Source: Streptomyces radiopugnans | Lineage (GTDB): Bacteria > Actinomycetota > Actinomycetes > Streptomycetales > Streptomycetaceae | Assembly (NCBI RefSeq): GCF_900110735.1 | Contig: NZ_FOET01000011.1 | Location: 62,001 to 126,000 of the forward strand | Length of the DNA stretch: 64,000 nt | Reading direction: 5' to 3' | Shown here: piece by piece, positions 53,853 to 62,567 of the stretch | Layout of the letters: every line of letters starts with the position of its first letter | Numbering within the stretch: position 1 is the stretch's first letter | The notes under the pieces: model-generated | Told to the model about the DNA's origin: nothing | Seen by the model: the letters and a program-made list of their open reading frames with translations, nothing else | The model's database searches: none | Made by a program: the position numbers and the translations under genes

Positions 53853-54824
53853 ATGTCATCGACCGAGCAGTCGCAGCCGCAGGCGGTGGCCCCGATCGAG
53901 GTCCCCCCTTCGGGTCGGTCGCGCGCCGGGGAGGGCGAGACGCACAGGTCCGTGTCGCTGCCCGGCCTGACGCTGTCGGTGCGCGGGCGGCCGGGCCGGC
54001 GTGCGGGGCTGCCCGCCGCGCTGTACGTACACGGCCTGGGCGGATCCTCCCTGAACTGGTCACCGCTGATGCGGGAGCTGGCCGACGAGGTCGAGGGCGA
54101 GGCGCTCGACCTGCCGGGCTTCGGCCACTCGCCGCCGCCCGACGACGGCGACTACTCGGTCTCCGCGCACGCGCGCGCCGTCATCCGCTACCTCGACGTC
54201 CACGGGCGCGGCCCGGTGCACCTGTTCGGCAACTCCCTGGGCGGCGCGGTCGCCACCCGGGTCGCGGCGGTCCGGCCCGATCTGGTGCGCACCCTCACCC
54301 TCGTCTCGCCCGCCCTGCCCGAACTGCGCCCGCAGCGCACCGCGATCCCCACCGCCCTGCTGGCGGTGCCCGGAGCCACCAGGCTCTTCGGGCGGATGAC
54401 CCGCCACTGGACGGCCGAGCGGCGCACCCGGGAGCTCCTGGCGCTGTGCTACGGCGATCCGGCGGCGGTCTCGCAGGAGGAGTTCGAGGCGGCCGTGGCG
54501 GAGTACGAGCGCCGCCTGGCCCTGCCGTACTTCTGGGACTCGCTCTCCCGGTCGGCGCGCGGCCTGGTGAACGCCTACACCCTCGGCGGCCAGCACGCGC
54601 TGTGGCGCCAGGCCGAGCGGGTGCTGGCGCCGACGCTGCTGGTGTACGGCGGGCGGGACCTGCTGGTCTCGTTCCGCATGGCGCGCAGGGCCGCCGCCGC
54701 GTTCCGTGAATCGCGGCTGCTGGCGCTTCCCGACGCGGGGCACGTCGCGATGATGGAATACCCGGAGGCGGTAGCGAGCGCCTTCCGGGATCTGCTGGGA
54801 GAAACCGATACGGGCAGGGGTTGA
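53853..54824 (+). CDS. alpha/beta hydrolase
   Basis: 323 residues. Nucleophile FGNSLGGAVA (Ser in GNSLGG), oxyanion VHGLGGSSLNW, acid GGRDLLVSF, His ALPDAGHVAMME. Resembles the bacterial haloperoxidase/esterase class; substrate unknown. First 40 residues are a disordered polar leader. Followed five bases later by the DUF3152 gene, which has its own ribosome-binding site, so they are one transcript. Confidence 0.9.
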   Translation: MSSTEQSQPQAVAPIEVPPSGRSRAGEGETHRSVSLPGLTLSVRGRPGRRAGLPAALYVHGLGGSSLNWSPLMRELADEVEGEALDLPGFGHSPPPDDGDYSVSAHARAVIRYLDVHGRGPVHLFGNSLGGAVATRVAAVRPDLVRTLTLVSPALPELRPQRTAIPTALLAVPGATRLFGRMTRHWTAERRTRELLALCYGDPAAVSQEEFEAAVAEYERRLALPYFWDSLSRSARGLVNAYTLGGQHALWRQAERVLAPTLLVYGGRDLLVSFRMARRAAAAFRESRLLALPDAGHVAMMEYPEAVASAFRDLLGETDTGRG

Positions 54825-54829
54825 CAGTC

Positions 54830-56224
54830 GTGGGACGTCACAGTCGCCGGGGCCGGCCGGGCAGCGGCAAGCCGACGGCCACGGCCGACGGGCAGCGGCC
54901 CGCGGCCCGGCCGGCCCCGGAGGAGGCCCCGCACCCCCGTCCGGCCCCGCCGCACCTCCAGCCCGAAGGGCGCGTCGCAGGCCCGCACGGCGCGCCACGG
55001 GTCCGCGGTGGCCATCCCGAGCAGCGCGAACCGGGCGGCGGCTGGGGCCTGCCGCCCCGGCGGCCCTCCGCCCCGGGCGCCGGGCGCGGGCACGGGCCCG
55101 CCGGGCCACCGCGGGAGACGGTGTACGGGACGGGGCGGATGCCGCGGCGGGAGTACGTCGAGGCGTTCGACGACGACGTCTACGGCTCGCCGGGCGTACC
55201 GGTACCGCACGCGGACGAGGCCGAGCCGGAGCCCGGAGCCGGAGCCCGGAGACGGACCGGCGGCCTGCGCGCGGACGAGCCGGACGGCGAGGAAGGCCGG
55301 GACGGCCAGGCCGGCCGGAACGGTGAAGGCGGTGGCGGTGGCGGCCGGGACGGACGCGGCGCACAGGGCGCGCGGGGCGGACGCGGCCGGGCCTTCACCG
55401 GGGTCGCGGCCGCGGCCGTGACCACCGTGCTGGCCGTCGTGGTGGCCGGGCAGGTCGCCGACGGCCGGAGCGGCATGGACCGGCAGCTGCGGGCCGGCGG
55501 GGACGCCCCGCGGGCGGGCGCCTCGGACGCCTCCCGCTCCGAGGCGCGTCCCACCCCCTCGGACGGAGCGGACGAGGGGAAGGCGCGGTCCGGGACACGG
55601 GCCTCCTACGGCGAGCGGATGGGGCGGCTGTTCGACCTGGCCCCGGACTTCGAGGGCTCGGGCCGGCTCACCGCCGTCGCCGGGCGGGACGAGGCGCCCG
55701 GCAAGGGGGAGGTCGTCCGCTACCGGGTCGACGTCGAGGACGGGCTGCCGCTGGACGGGGAACTGTTCGCCGAGGCCGTCCACCGCACCCTCAACGACGA
55801 GCGGAGCTGGAGCCACGGGGGCGCCCGCACCTTCGAGCGGGTCTCCGGGAAGCCCGGGGAGTCCGGAGGCGTCGCCCCGGCCTTCGTGATCACGCTCGCC
55901 TCGCCCTCCACCACCGCGAAGTGGTGCGCCAGATCGGGCCTGGACACCACGGTCGACAACGTCTCGTGCGACTCGGCCTCGACCGAACGCGTCATGATCA
56001 ACGCCTACCGGTGGGCGCGCGGTGCGGACACCTTCGGCCCGGACCGGATCCGGGAGTACCGGGAGATGCTCATCAACCACGAGGTGGGCCACCGGCTCGG
56101 CAAGGGCCATGTGAACTGCCCGAAGGAAGGCGCCCTGGCGCCGGTGATGATGCAGCAGACGAAGTACCTGACGGTGGGCGGGGCGACCTGCCGGCCCAAC
56201 GCCTGGCCGTTCCCGGACGCCTGA
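54830..56224 (+). CDS. DUF3152 metalloprotease-like membrane protein
   Basis: 464 residues. GTG 54830 (GGCAGGGG upstream at nine-base spacing) is preferred over TTG 54821, which overlaps the previous stop. A 185-residue Gly/Pro/Arg/Glu-rich cytoplasmic tail precedes one membrane helix (about 188-212). The exported DUF3152 domain has HExxHxxGxxH (NHEVGHRLGKGH, about residue 416), the zinc-protease signature also found in metzincins, plus paired cysteines (WCARSG, VSCDSA, ATCRPN). Probably a cell-surface zinc protease; target unknown. Confidence 0.87.
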   Translation: MGRHSRRGRPGSGKPTATADGQRPAARPAPEEAPHPRPAPPHLQPEGRVAGPHGAPRVRGGHPEQREPGGGWGLPPRRPSAPGAGRGHGPAGPPRETVYGTGRMPRREYVEAFDDDVYGSPGVPVPHADEAEPEPGAGARRRTGGLRADEPDGEEGRDGQAGRNGEGGGGGGRDGRGAQGARGGRGRAFTGVAAAAVTTVLAVVVAGQVADGRSGMDRQLRAGGDAPRAGASDASRSEARPTPSDGADEGKARSGTRASYGERMGRLFDLAPDFEGSGRLTAVAGRDEAPGKGEVVRYRVDVEDGLPLDGELFAEAVHRTLNDERSWSHGGARTFERVSGKPGESGGVAPAFVITLASPSTTAKWCARSGLDTTVDNVSCDSASTERVMINAYRWARGADTFGPDRIREYREMLINHEVGHRLGKGHVNCPKEGALAPVMMQQTKYLTVGGATCRPNAWPFPDA

Positions 56225-56404
56225 CGGCCCCTCCGGCCCGCCGTAGACGACCGAACGTTCAACCGCGCGGAAAGTCACGGTAGTTCACCCCTTCCAGTGG
56301 TGTGGCGGACAACCGTCCGCCGCGCCGCCCCGCCTCGCGCATAACGTCTTCCCGCGACGCCACGGCGACGGCCGGTGGCCCGGAGGAGGAACGGGGGTGG
56401 ACAG

Positions 56405-58201
56405 GTGCGCATCGCACTGCTCACGGAGGGTGGCTATCCCTATCCGCACGGTGACTCGTCCGTGTGGTGCGACCGGCTGGTGCGCGGTCTGGACGGCCAC
56501 GACTTCGAGGTCCACGCGCTCGGCCGCGACGAGCGGCACAGGGACGGCGCATGGCCCGCGCTGCCGGGCAACGTCCGGAGGGTGCGCACCGCCCCGCTGT
56601 GGGGCCCCGCCCCCGGGAGCGACGGGCGCCGCAGCGGATACGGGCGGCGTCCGAGGCGCCGGTTCGGCGAGCACTTCGCGGACCTGGCCCGCGCGGTCTG
56701 CGCGGGCGCGGGCGGCGCGGTGGCGGAGGGCACGGCGGGCGGGGACGGAGGGGCCGCCGCCCAGGCGGACCGTTTCGCCGACGGCCTCCACGGGCTGGCG
56801 GACCTGGCCCGGGAGCACGGCGGGCTCCCCGCGGCCCTCCGCTCCGAACAGGCGGTCCGGCTGCTGGAGAGCGCGTGCCGCGCCCCCGGTGCGCTCCGGG
56901 CCGTGCGCCCCGCGACACCGGCCGACCTGCTCACGGTCGCCGAGCAGTTGGAGAGGGCGCTGCGGCCGCTGTCGCTGGACTGGTACGGGGACGGGACCGG
57001 GGGGAAGACCTCCGGTCTCGCGGCCGCGGACCTCTGCCACGCGGTGGGCAGCGGCCCCGCCGCGCTCCCCGGCCTGCTGGCCCGGCGCCTCTTCGGCACG
57101 CCCCTGCTGGTGACCGAGTACGGCGTGCGGCTGCGCGAGCACTACCTCGCCAGCGCCGCTCACGCCGTCGCGCCGGACGCCGTGAGCGCGCCGGTGCGGG
57201 CCCTGCTCGCCTCCCTCCACGGGAACCTGGCGCGCGAGGCGTACCGCCGAGCCGAGCTGGTCACCTCCGGCAACACCCACGCCCGGTGCTGGCAGGAGAG
57301 GTGCGGGGCGGACCGCGGGAGACTGCGCACGGTCTACCCGGGCATGGACGCGTCGGAGCTGACGGAGATCGGGGAGGACACGGGACGGAAGCGGCCGGAC
57401 CCGGTGCTGGTGTGGGTCGGGCGGACCGGTCCCGCCAGGGACCTGGTCGGCCTGCTGCACGCCTTCGCCGAGGTGCGCAGGGCCGTGCCCGGCACCCGGC
57501 TGCTGATCGCCGAACGGCCCGGCGGCCCGGCCCCGGAACGGGACCCGGAGTCGGCGCGGTACCTGGCGCACTGCCGGGCGCTGGCCGCGCAGCTCTTCCC
57601 CGACGAGGCCGCCGGCCCCCTCAGCGTCGGGGAGAACCCGGTCTGCTTCGCGCGGATCGGCGACCCCGCGCTTCCCCGGCTCGCCGACGCCTACGCCGCC
57701 GCCGACGTCGCCGTGCTCTCCAGCGTGGTGGAGGGCTTCCCGGTCTCCCTGGTCGAGGCGATGTTCGCCGGCCGGGCCACGGTCTCCACGGACGTCGGCG
57801 CGGTGTGCGAGGCCATCGGCGGCACGGGGCTGGTGGTGCCGCCGCGCAACCCCCGCGCCCTGGCGGACGCCTGCACGGCCCTGCTGCGCGACCCGGCCCG
57901 CCGCGCCCGGCTGGGCGCCGCCGCGCGGGCCCGGGCCCAGGAGCTGTTCACCGCGGAGCAGAACGTCGCGTCGTTCCGCGGCATCTACCTGGAACTGCTC
58001 TCGCGGCGTCCGCGGCCCGCCGAACCGGCCGTCGCCGCGCTGCCGTTCGCCCGCCCGCCCGAGGCCCATCTCCCCGGCCGCTGGACCGCGCCCGCCGCCC
58101 CGGCGGCCGCCAGCTCCGGCGGGCGTCCGGCCCGCGCCCCGAGCTGGGCCCGTACGGCCGCGGCGGGCGTGCCCGCCGGACAGGGGAGGGGGCGCCGGTG
58201 A
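56405..58201 (+). CDS. PelF-like glycosyltransferase (DUF3492, GT4)
   Basis: 598 residues. GTG 56405 (VRIALLTEGGYPYPHGDSSV) is chosen over 56375 because the GGAGGAGGA ribosome-binding sequence lies between them, 14 bases before 56405. N-terminal DUF3492 domain (about 1-280) with VWCDRLVRGL; C-terminal GT-B domain with VWVGRTGPARDLVGLLHAF, the AYAAADVAVLSSVVEGFPVSLVEAM segment holding the E-x7-E pair, and RNPRALADACTALLR. PelF of Pseudomonas and GT4c of the fungal galactosaminogalactan cluster share this architecture and polymerise aminosugars. Ends in an Ala/Pro-rich tail and overlaps the next gene by four bases. Confidence 0.88.
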   Translation: MRIALLTEGGYPYPHGDSSVWCDRLVRGLDGHDFEVHALGRDERHRDGAWPALPGNVRRVRTAPLWGPAPGSDGRRSGYGRRPRRRFGEHFADLARAVCAGAGGAVAEGTAGGDGGAAAQADRFADGLHGLADLAREHGGLPAALRSEQAVRLLESACRAPGALRAVRPATPADLLTVAEQLERALRPLSLDWYGDGTGGKTSGLAAADLCHAVGSGPAALPGLLARRLFGTPLLVTEYGVRLREHYLASAAHAVAPDAVSAPVRALLASLHGNLAREAYRRAELVTSGNTHARCWQERCGADRGRLRTVYPGMDASELTEIGEDTGRKRPDPVLVWVGRTGPARDLVGLLHAFAEVRRAVPGTRLLIAERPGGPAPERDPESARYLAHCRALAAQLFPDEAAGPLSVGENPVCFARIGDPALPRLADAYAAADVAVLSSVVEGFPVSLVEAMFAGRATVSTDVGAVCEAIGGTGLVVPPRNPRALADACTALLRDPARRARLGAAARARAQELFTAEQNVASFRGIYLELLSRRPRPAEPAVAALPFARPPEAHLPGRWTAPAAPAAASSGGRPARAPSWARTAAAGVPAGQGRGRR

Positions 58202-59430
58202 ACGTCCCGCCGTATCCGCACCGGCCCGCCGACCCCGTGCGCTCGCTGCTGCACCGCCACCGGGAGCTGTGCGCACGGGCCGTGGACCCGCTGGAGATCG
58301 CCGCGGCCCTGGAGGCGCACGGGATCACCGACCGCACCGCGGCCCGCTACCGGCACCGGGACGTGTTCTCCCTCTCCGAGGAGCTGTACGCCCGCACCCC
58401 CCGCGCGGACGGAGCAGGCGAGGTCCACGGAGCGGACGGAACCGGCGGAGCGGACGGAGCCCGCGCCGAAGGACCCAGGGACGAGGCGCCCGGCGCACGG
58501 GCCCTCCGGCACGGCCGGGGAGCCGGACGGGCGCGCTCGGCGGGCGCCGCGCTCCTCCCCCTGCTGCCCGGCGGACTGTGCGCTGCGGCACCGGCCGCGT
58601 ACGCGCTCACCGAGGGCCTCCCGGCGCCCGCCCGTACCGCCGCCGGCGCGGCCGGAGCCCTGCTCGTCCTGCTGTCGGTACGGCTGTGCCTGCGCGGTAC
58701 GGCGCTGAGCGGGACCGCCGTGCTGGGCGGCTGCCTGCTGGCCGGACACGCTCTGGCCGGCGGCCGTCCCCTGGCCTGGGCGCTGGACGGCCGGGTGCCC
58801 GTGGTGGACGTTCTCCCCGGCGAGTGGTGCGTGCCGCTGGGCCTGGCGCTGGCCGTCGCGCCCGCCGTGTGGTGCGCGCGCTGGTTCGCCGCGCGGGCGA
58901 GGCCGCGGCTCGGCGACAGCCGCAGCCTGGAGGAGTTCGCGGCCCGGACGCGTCCGCTGCTCGCCGCCGCCGTCGCGCTGTTCGCGGTCACCCTGCTCGC
59001 CGTGCTGGCCGTCGCGCACGCGCTCGTGGACGGCGGCCTCACCGGCGGCCCGTCCGGCGGTGTGATCGACGGCGTGATCGACGGCGTGATCGGCGGTGCG
59101 GCCGGCCCGGAGGGCGCGCGGATCGCCGAGGCGGCCGCGCTGGGCACCCTGCTGTTCACCGCCCTGCTGCTGTCCGCCCACGGCTTCCCGGCCGCCGCCG
59201 CGGGCGGCGTCGTCGCGGCCTGCGCGCTGGAGGCCGCGGCGCTCGCCGCCGCCGCGGCCTCCGGGCACACCCGCCTGGCGTTCCCGGGCCGCCCCGTGGA
59301 GGCGCTGGCCACCGCCTGGGGGCCGGCGGCCGTACCCGCCGCGGCCTGCGCCTGCGCGGCCCTGGCCCTGTCGGCCGTCGCCGCCTCCCGCCTGACCGGC
59401 GCGTCCGCCCACCACCGGGAGGAGCCGTGA
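58198..59430 (+). CDS. polytopic membrane protein of the glycosyltransferase cluster
   Basis: 410 residues. GTG overlaps the GT stop (GTGA), so expression is coupled. The first 125 residues are polar (RSLLHRHRELCARAVDPLEI, RYRHRDVFSLSEELYART); then about nine hydrophobic helices from 125 to 400, for example ALLPLLPGGLCAAAPAAYAL and TLLFTALLLSAHGFPAAAAG. The loop near residue 290 has a GGVIDGVIDGVIGG tandem repeat. No match to PelG that I can prove; it could be a wall-polymer exporter or the membrane partner of the GT. Function unknown. Confidence 0.83.
   Translation: MNVPPYPHRPADPVRSLLHRHRELCARAVDPLEIAAALEAHGITDRTAARYRHRDVFSLSEELYARTPRADGAGEVHGADGTGGADGARAEGPRDEAPGARALRHGRGAGRARSAGAALLPLLPGGLCAAAPAAYALTEGLPAPARTAAGAAGALLVLLSVRLCLRGTALSGTAVLGGCLLAGHALAGGRPLAWALDGRVPVVDVLPGEWCVPLGLALAVAPAVWCARWFAARARPRLGDSRSLEEFAARTRPLLAAAVALFAVTLLAVLAVAHALVDGGLTGGPSGGVIDGVIDGVIGGAAGPEGARIAEAAALGTLLFTALLLSAHGFPAAAAGGVVAACALEAAALAAAAASGHTRLAFPGRPVEALATAWGPAAVPAAACACAALALSAVAASRLTGASAHHREEP
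59059..59094 (+). repeat. 12-bp tandem repeat in membrane protein gene
   Basis: Three near-identical 12-base copies (GGTGTGATCGAC, GGCGTGATCGAC, GGCGTGATCGGC) in frame, encoding the repeated GVID. Confidence 0.8.
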
Positions 59431-59522
59431 TCCGGCGCCCGGCCCCTCCCACCCCCTCGACCGTCTCCGCCGGCGCACACGACCCTCGCGCGCCGCGCAC
59501 CATCGACCAAGGAGCACACCCG

Positions 59523-59579
59523 ATGACCGTTTCGCGCGCCACCGGCGTCACCACAGCAGTGCGGGAGGACGCCCGATGA
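59523..59579 (+). CDS. 18-residue mini-ORF coupled to epimerase gene
   Basis: Encodes MTVSRATGVTTAVREDAR. AAGGAG (59510-59515) lies seven bases before the ATG, and its stop overlaps the next start (ATGA, 59576-59579). Alternatively it is the 5' end of a leader whose only job is to bring ribosomes to the epimerase start, which has the weaker GGAGG at 59563. Confidence 0.55.
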   Translation: MTVSRATGVTTAVREDAR

Positions 59580-60496
59580 GAGTGCTGCTGATCGGCGCGA
59601 ACGGATACCTCGGCCGCCATGTGGCCGACCGCCTGCTGGCCGACCCCGCCGTCCAGCTCACCGCGCTGGGCCGGGGCGACGACGCCGACGTCCGCTTCGA
59701 CCTGTCCACCGGCAGTCCCGGGGCGCTCACCCGCTTCCTGGACGCCGTCCACCCGGGCGTCGTCGTCAACTGCGCCGGCGCCACCCGCGGCGGCGCACGG
59801 GACCTGATCCGGCACAACACCGTGGCCACCGCCACCGTCTGCGAGTCGCTGCGCCGCAGCGGGTGCGGGGCCCGGCTGGTCCACCTGGGCTGCGCCGCCG
59901 AGTACGGGCCCTCCCCGGCCGGCTCCTCCACCGGAGAGGACGCGGTGCCGCGCCCCGGCAGCCCGTACGGCGTCAGCAAGCTCGCCGCCAGCGAACTGGT
60001 GCTGGGCTCCGGGCTGGACGCCATCGTGCTGCGAGTCTTCTCCCCGGTCGGCCCCGGCACGCCCACCGGCTCGCCGCTGGGACGGCTGGCGGAGGCGATG
60101 CGCCGGGCGATGCAGCAGGGCGACGGCGAGCTGAGGCTGGCCGGGCTGGCCGTCCAGCGCGACTTCGTGGACGTGCGGGACGTGGCCAGGGCGGTGCACG
60201 CCGCCGCCCTGTCGGCCGCCCAGGGCGTGGTCAACATCGGCTCCGGCCGCGCGGTGCGGCTGCGCGAGGTGGTCTCCGTGCTGGGCCGGGTGGCCGGCCA
60301 CACCGGCGCGGTGCACGAGATGGACGACCAGCACCAGGCGGGCGGCGGCCCGCAGGTGCCCCCGTACCCCGACGGCTGCGGCCCCTGGCAGCAGGCGGAC
60401 GTGCGCAGCGCGCGCGACCGGCTCGGGTGGCGGCCCCGGATCGGCCTGGAGGAGTCGCTCGCGGACATCTGGATGGAGGCGGCATGCCGTATCTGA
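59576..60496 (+). CDS. NAD-dependent sugar epimerase/dehydratase
   Basis: 306-residue extended SDR. NAD-binding GANGYLG (residues 7-13), catalytic YGVSK (Tyr-x3-Lys) and later RDFVDVRDVARAVHAA; ends in WRPRIGLEESLADIW. The same class supplies UDP-sugar C4 epimerases such as PelX/Uge3, which give UDP-GalNAc, but substrate cannot be read from sequence. Overlaps the next gene by 13 bases. Confidence 0.9.
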   Translation: MRVLLIGANGYLGRHVADRLLADPAVQLTALGRGDDADVRFDLSTGSPGALTRFLDAVHPGVVVNCAGATRGGARDLIRHNTVATATVCESLRRSGCGARLVHLGCAAEYGPSPAGSSTGEDAVPRPGSPYGVSKLAASELVLGSGLDAIVLRVFSPVGPGTPTGSPLGRLAEAMRRAMQQGDGELRLAGLAVQRDFVDVRDVARAVHAAALSAAQGVVNIGSGRAVRLREVVSVLGRVAGHTGAVHEMDDQHQAGGGPQVPPYPDGCGPWQQADVRSARDRLGWRPRIGLEESLADIWMEAACRI

Positions 60497-61248
60497 CCAG
60501 TTCCGGCCGGCGCAGACCGGCCGCCGGAGTGCCCGGCCGCCTCGGCGTCGGGGTGCCCGGCTACGCGCACCCGATGGTGGCGCCCGTGGAGTGGACCGAA
60601 CTGACCCGGCCGGGCGCGCCGGTGCACTGGGCGGTGCTCAACGTGGCGCGCGGACCGGGGGAGCGCTCCGACCCGTACTGCGCGGCGGCGGCCGCCGGGC
60701 TGCGCGAGGCCGGGGTGCGCGTGCTGGGCCACCTGGACCTGCGGCACGGCACCCGCGACTTCGGCCCGCTGGTCCACGACGCGCACCGCTTCCTCGACTG
60801 GTACGGGGTGGACGGCTTCTACCTGGACCGCTGCCCGGGCGACCGGGCCGCCCTGCCGGAGGTGTGCCGGGTGGCGGCCGCGCTGCGCGCCCTGGGCGAG
60901 GACGCCCACATCGTCCTCGGGCACGGCACCCACCCCTTCCCCGGCTACGCGGAGGCCGGCGACCAGCTCGTGACGTTCTCCGGGTCGTGGGCGGACTACC
61001 GCTGGTCGCAGGTGGCCGAGTGGACGGCGGAGCACTCGCCGGAACGCTTCTGCCACCTGGTGCACGGGGTGCCGCGCACCCATCTGGAGGAGGCCGTGCG
61101 CATCGCGCGCTGGCAGGGGGCGGGCACCGTCTGGTTCACCGACCGCACCCGCCGCGGGCGCCGGGGGGAGGCCGTGGACCCCTGGGAGGCCATGCCCGGC
61201 TACTGGGACGAGATCGTCTCGCGCCTCGGACCTGGTGTCTCGGAATGA
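60484..61248 (+). CDS. spherulin-4-like glycoside-hydrolase-fold protein
   Basis: 254 residues; GGAGG precedes ATG 60484. TIM-barrel spherulation-specific family 4 sequence with VPGYAHPMVAPVEW, LNVARGPGERSDPYC, YGVDGFYLDRCPG and HGTHPFPGYAEAGDQLVTF. In Sph3-type enzymes, as I recall, the acids lie in a DE pair and in a VTFEG-type motif; here these read D-R and VTFSG, so two of three catalytic acids seem absent. No signal peptide is seen, so the protein is probably cytoplasmic. May bind a polymer or precursor rather than cleave it. Terminal gene of the cluster. Confidence 0.82.
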   Translation: MPYLTSSGRRRPAAGVPGRLGVGVPGYAHPMVAPVEWTELTRPGAPVHWAVLNVARGPGERSDPYCAAAAAGLREAGVRVLGHLDLRHGTRDFGPLVHDAHRFLDWYGVDGFYLDRCPGDRAALPEVCRVAAALRALGEDAHIVLGHGTHPFPGYAEAGDQLVTFSGSWADYRWSQVAEWTAEHSPERFCHLVHGVPRTHLEEAVRIARWQGAGTVWFTDRTRRGRRGEAVDPWEAMPGYWDEIVSRLGPGVSE

Positions 61249-61311
61249 GATAGGGCGTGGCAGTGTTACGGAAGGAACAACCGTCCACCGACCAACCCTG
61301 TTGAGGTCCCC

Positions 61312-62490
61312 GTGTCGCTGCCACCCCTGGTCGAACCGGCCTCCGAGCTCACCGTCGACGAGGTCCGCAGATACTCCCGCCACCTGATCATCCCGGACGT
61401 CGGGATGGACGGGCAGAAGCGTCTGAAGAACGCCAAGGTGCTCTGCGTGGGCGCGGGCGGCCTCGGCTCGCCCACCCTGATGTACCTGGCCGCCGCGGGC
61501 GTGGGCACGCTCGGCATCATCGAGTTCGACGAGGTCGACGAGTCCAACCTCCAGCGCCAGGTCATCCACAGCCAGGCGGACATCGGCCGCCCCAAGGCCG
61601 AGTCCGCGCGGGACACGGTGCTCGGGATCAACCCGTACGTGAAGGTCAACCTCCACACCGAGCGGCTGGACTCCTCCAACGTGATGGGGATCTTCGCCGA
61701 GTACGACCTGATCGTGGACGGCACCGACAACTTCGCCACCCGCTACCTGGTCAACGACGCCTGCGTGCTGCTGAAGAAGCCGTACGTGTGGGGCTCGATC
61801 TACCGCTTCGACGGCCAGGCGTCGGTCTTCTGGAGCGAGCACGGGCCGTGCTACCGCTGCCTGTACCCCGAGCCCCCGCCGCCGGGCATGGTCCCGAGCT
61901 GCGCCGAGGGCGGCGTGCTGGGCGTGCTGTGCGCGTCCATCGGCTCGATCCAGACCACCGAGGCGATCAAGCTCCTGGCGGGCATCGGCGAGCCGCTGCT
62001 CGGCCGCCTGATGATCTACGACGCCCTGGAGATGAACTACCGCCAGGTCAAGGTCCGCAAGGACCCCGAGTGCGCGGTCTGCGGCAAGAACCCGACGGTC
62101 ACCGAGCTGATCGACTACGAGGCGTTCTGCGGCGTCGTCTCCGACGAGGCCCAGCAGGCCGCGATGGGCTCGACCATCACCCCGCAGCAGCTCAAGGAGT
62201 GGATCGACGAGGGCGAGAACATCGACATCATCGATGTCCGCGAGCCCAACGAGTACGAGATCGTCTCCATCCCGGGCGCGCGCCTGATCCCGAAGAACGA
62301 GTTCCTGATGGGCAACGCGCTGGGCGAGCTGCCGCAGGACAAGCGGATCGTCTTGCACTGCAAGACGGGTGTCCGCAGTGCGGAAGTCCTCGCGGTCCTG
62401 AAGAACGCGGGCTTCTCCGACGCCGTCCACGTCGGCGGCGGTGTGGTCGGCTGGGTCACCCAGATCGAGCCGGAGAAGCCGGTCTACTGA
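61312..62490 (+). CDS. moeZ: MoeZ-type adenylyltransferase/sulphurtransferase
   Basis: 392 residues. GTG 61312 (VSLPPLVEPASEL). N-terminal MoeB/ThiF adenylating domain with GAGGLGSPT, SNLQRQV, GTDNFATRY and zinc-binding cysteine pairs (CYRCLYP, CAVCGKN); C-terminal rhodanese domain (about 285-390) with catalytic Cys in HCKTGVRSAEV. Activates small ubiquitin-like sulphur carriers (MoaD, ThiS, CysO) and transfers sulphur; used in molybdopterin, thiamine, cysteine or secondary metabolite synthesis. Convergent with modB/modA, which fits molybdenum cofactor metabolism. Confidence 0.95.
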   Translation: MSLPPLVEPASELTVDEVRRYSRHLIIPDVGMDGQKRLKNAKVLCVGAGGLGSPTLMYLAAAGVGTLGIIEFDEVDESNLQRQVIHSQADIGRPKAESARDTVLGINPYVKVNLHTERLDSSNVMGIFAEYDLIVDGTDNFATRYLVNDACVLLKKPYVWGSIYRFDGQASVFWSEHGPCYRCLYPEPPPPGMVPSCAEGGVLGVLCASIGSIQTTEAIKLLAGIGEPLLGRLMIYDALEMNYRQVKVRKDPECAVCGKNPTVTELIDYEAFCGVVSDEAQQAAMGSTITPQQLKEWIDEGENIDIIDVREPNEYEIVSIPGARLIPKNEFLMGNALGELPQDKRIVLHCKTGVRSAEVLAVLKNAGFSDAVHVGGGVVGWVTQIEPEKPVY

Positions 62491-62527
62491 CCGGCGCCCG
62501 CGGACGGGCGCGGGACGAGCGTGGGAG

Positions 62528-62558
62528 CGGCCCCGGGGACGGCATGTCCCCGGGGCCG
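62528..62558. terminator. bidirectional terminator, moeZ / modB
   Basis: Perfect 13-bp stem (62528-62540 with 62546-62558), five-base loop, between convergent genes. Confidence 0.85.
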
Positions 62559-62567
62559 CCGCGTGCG

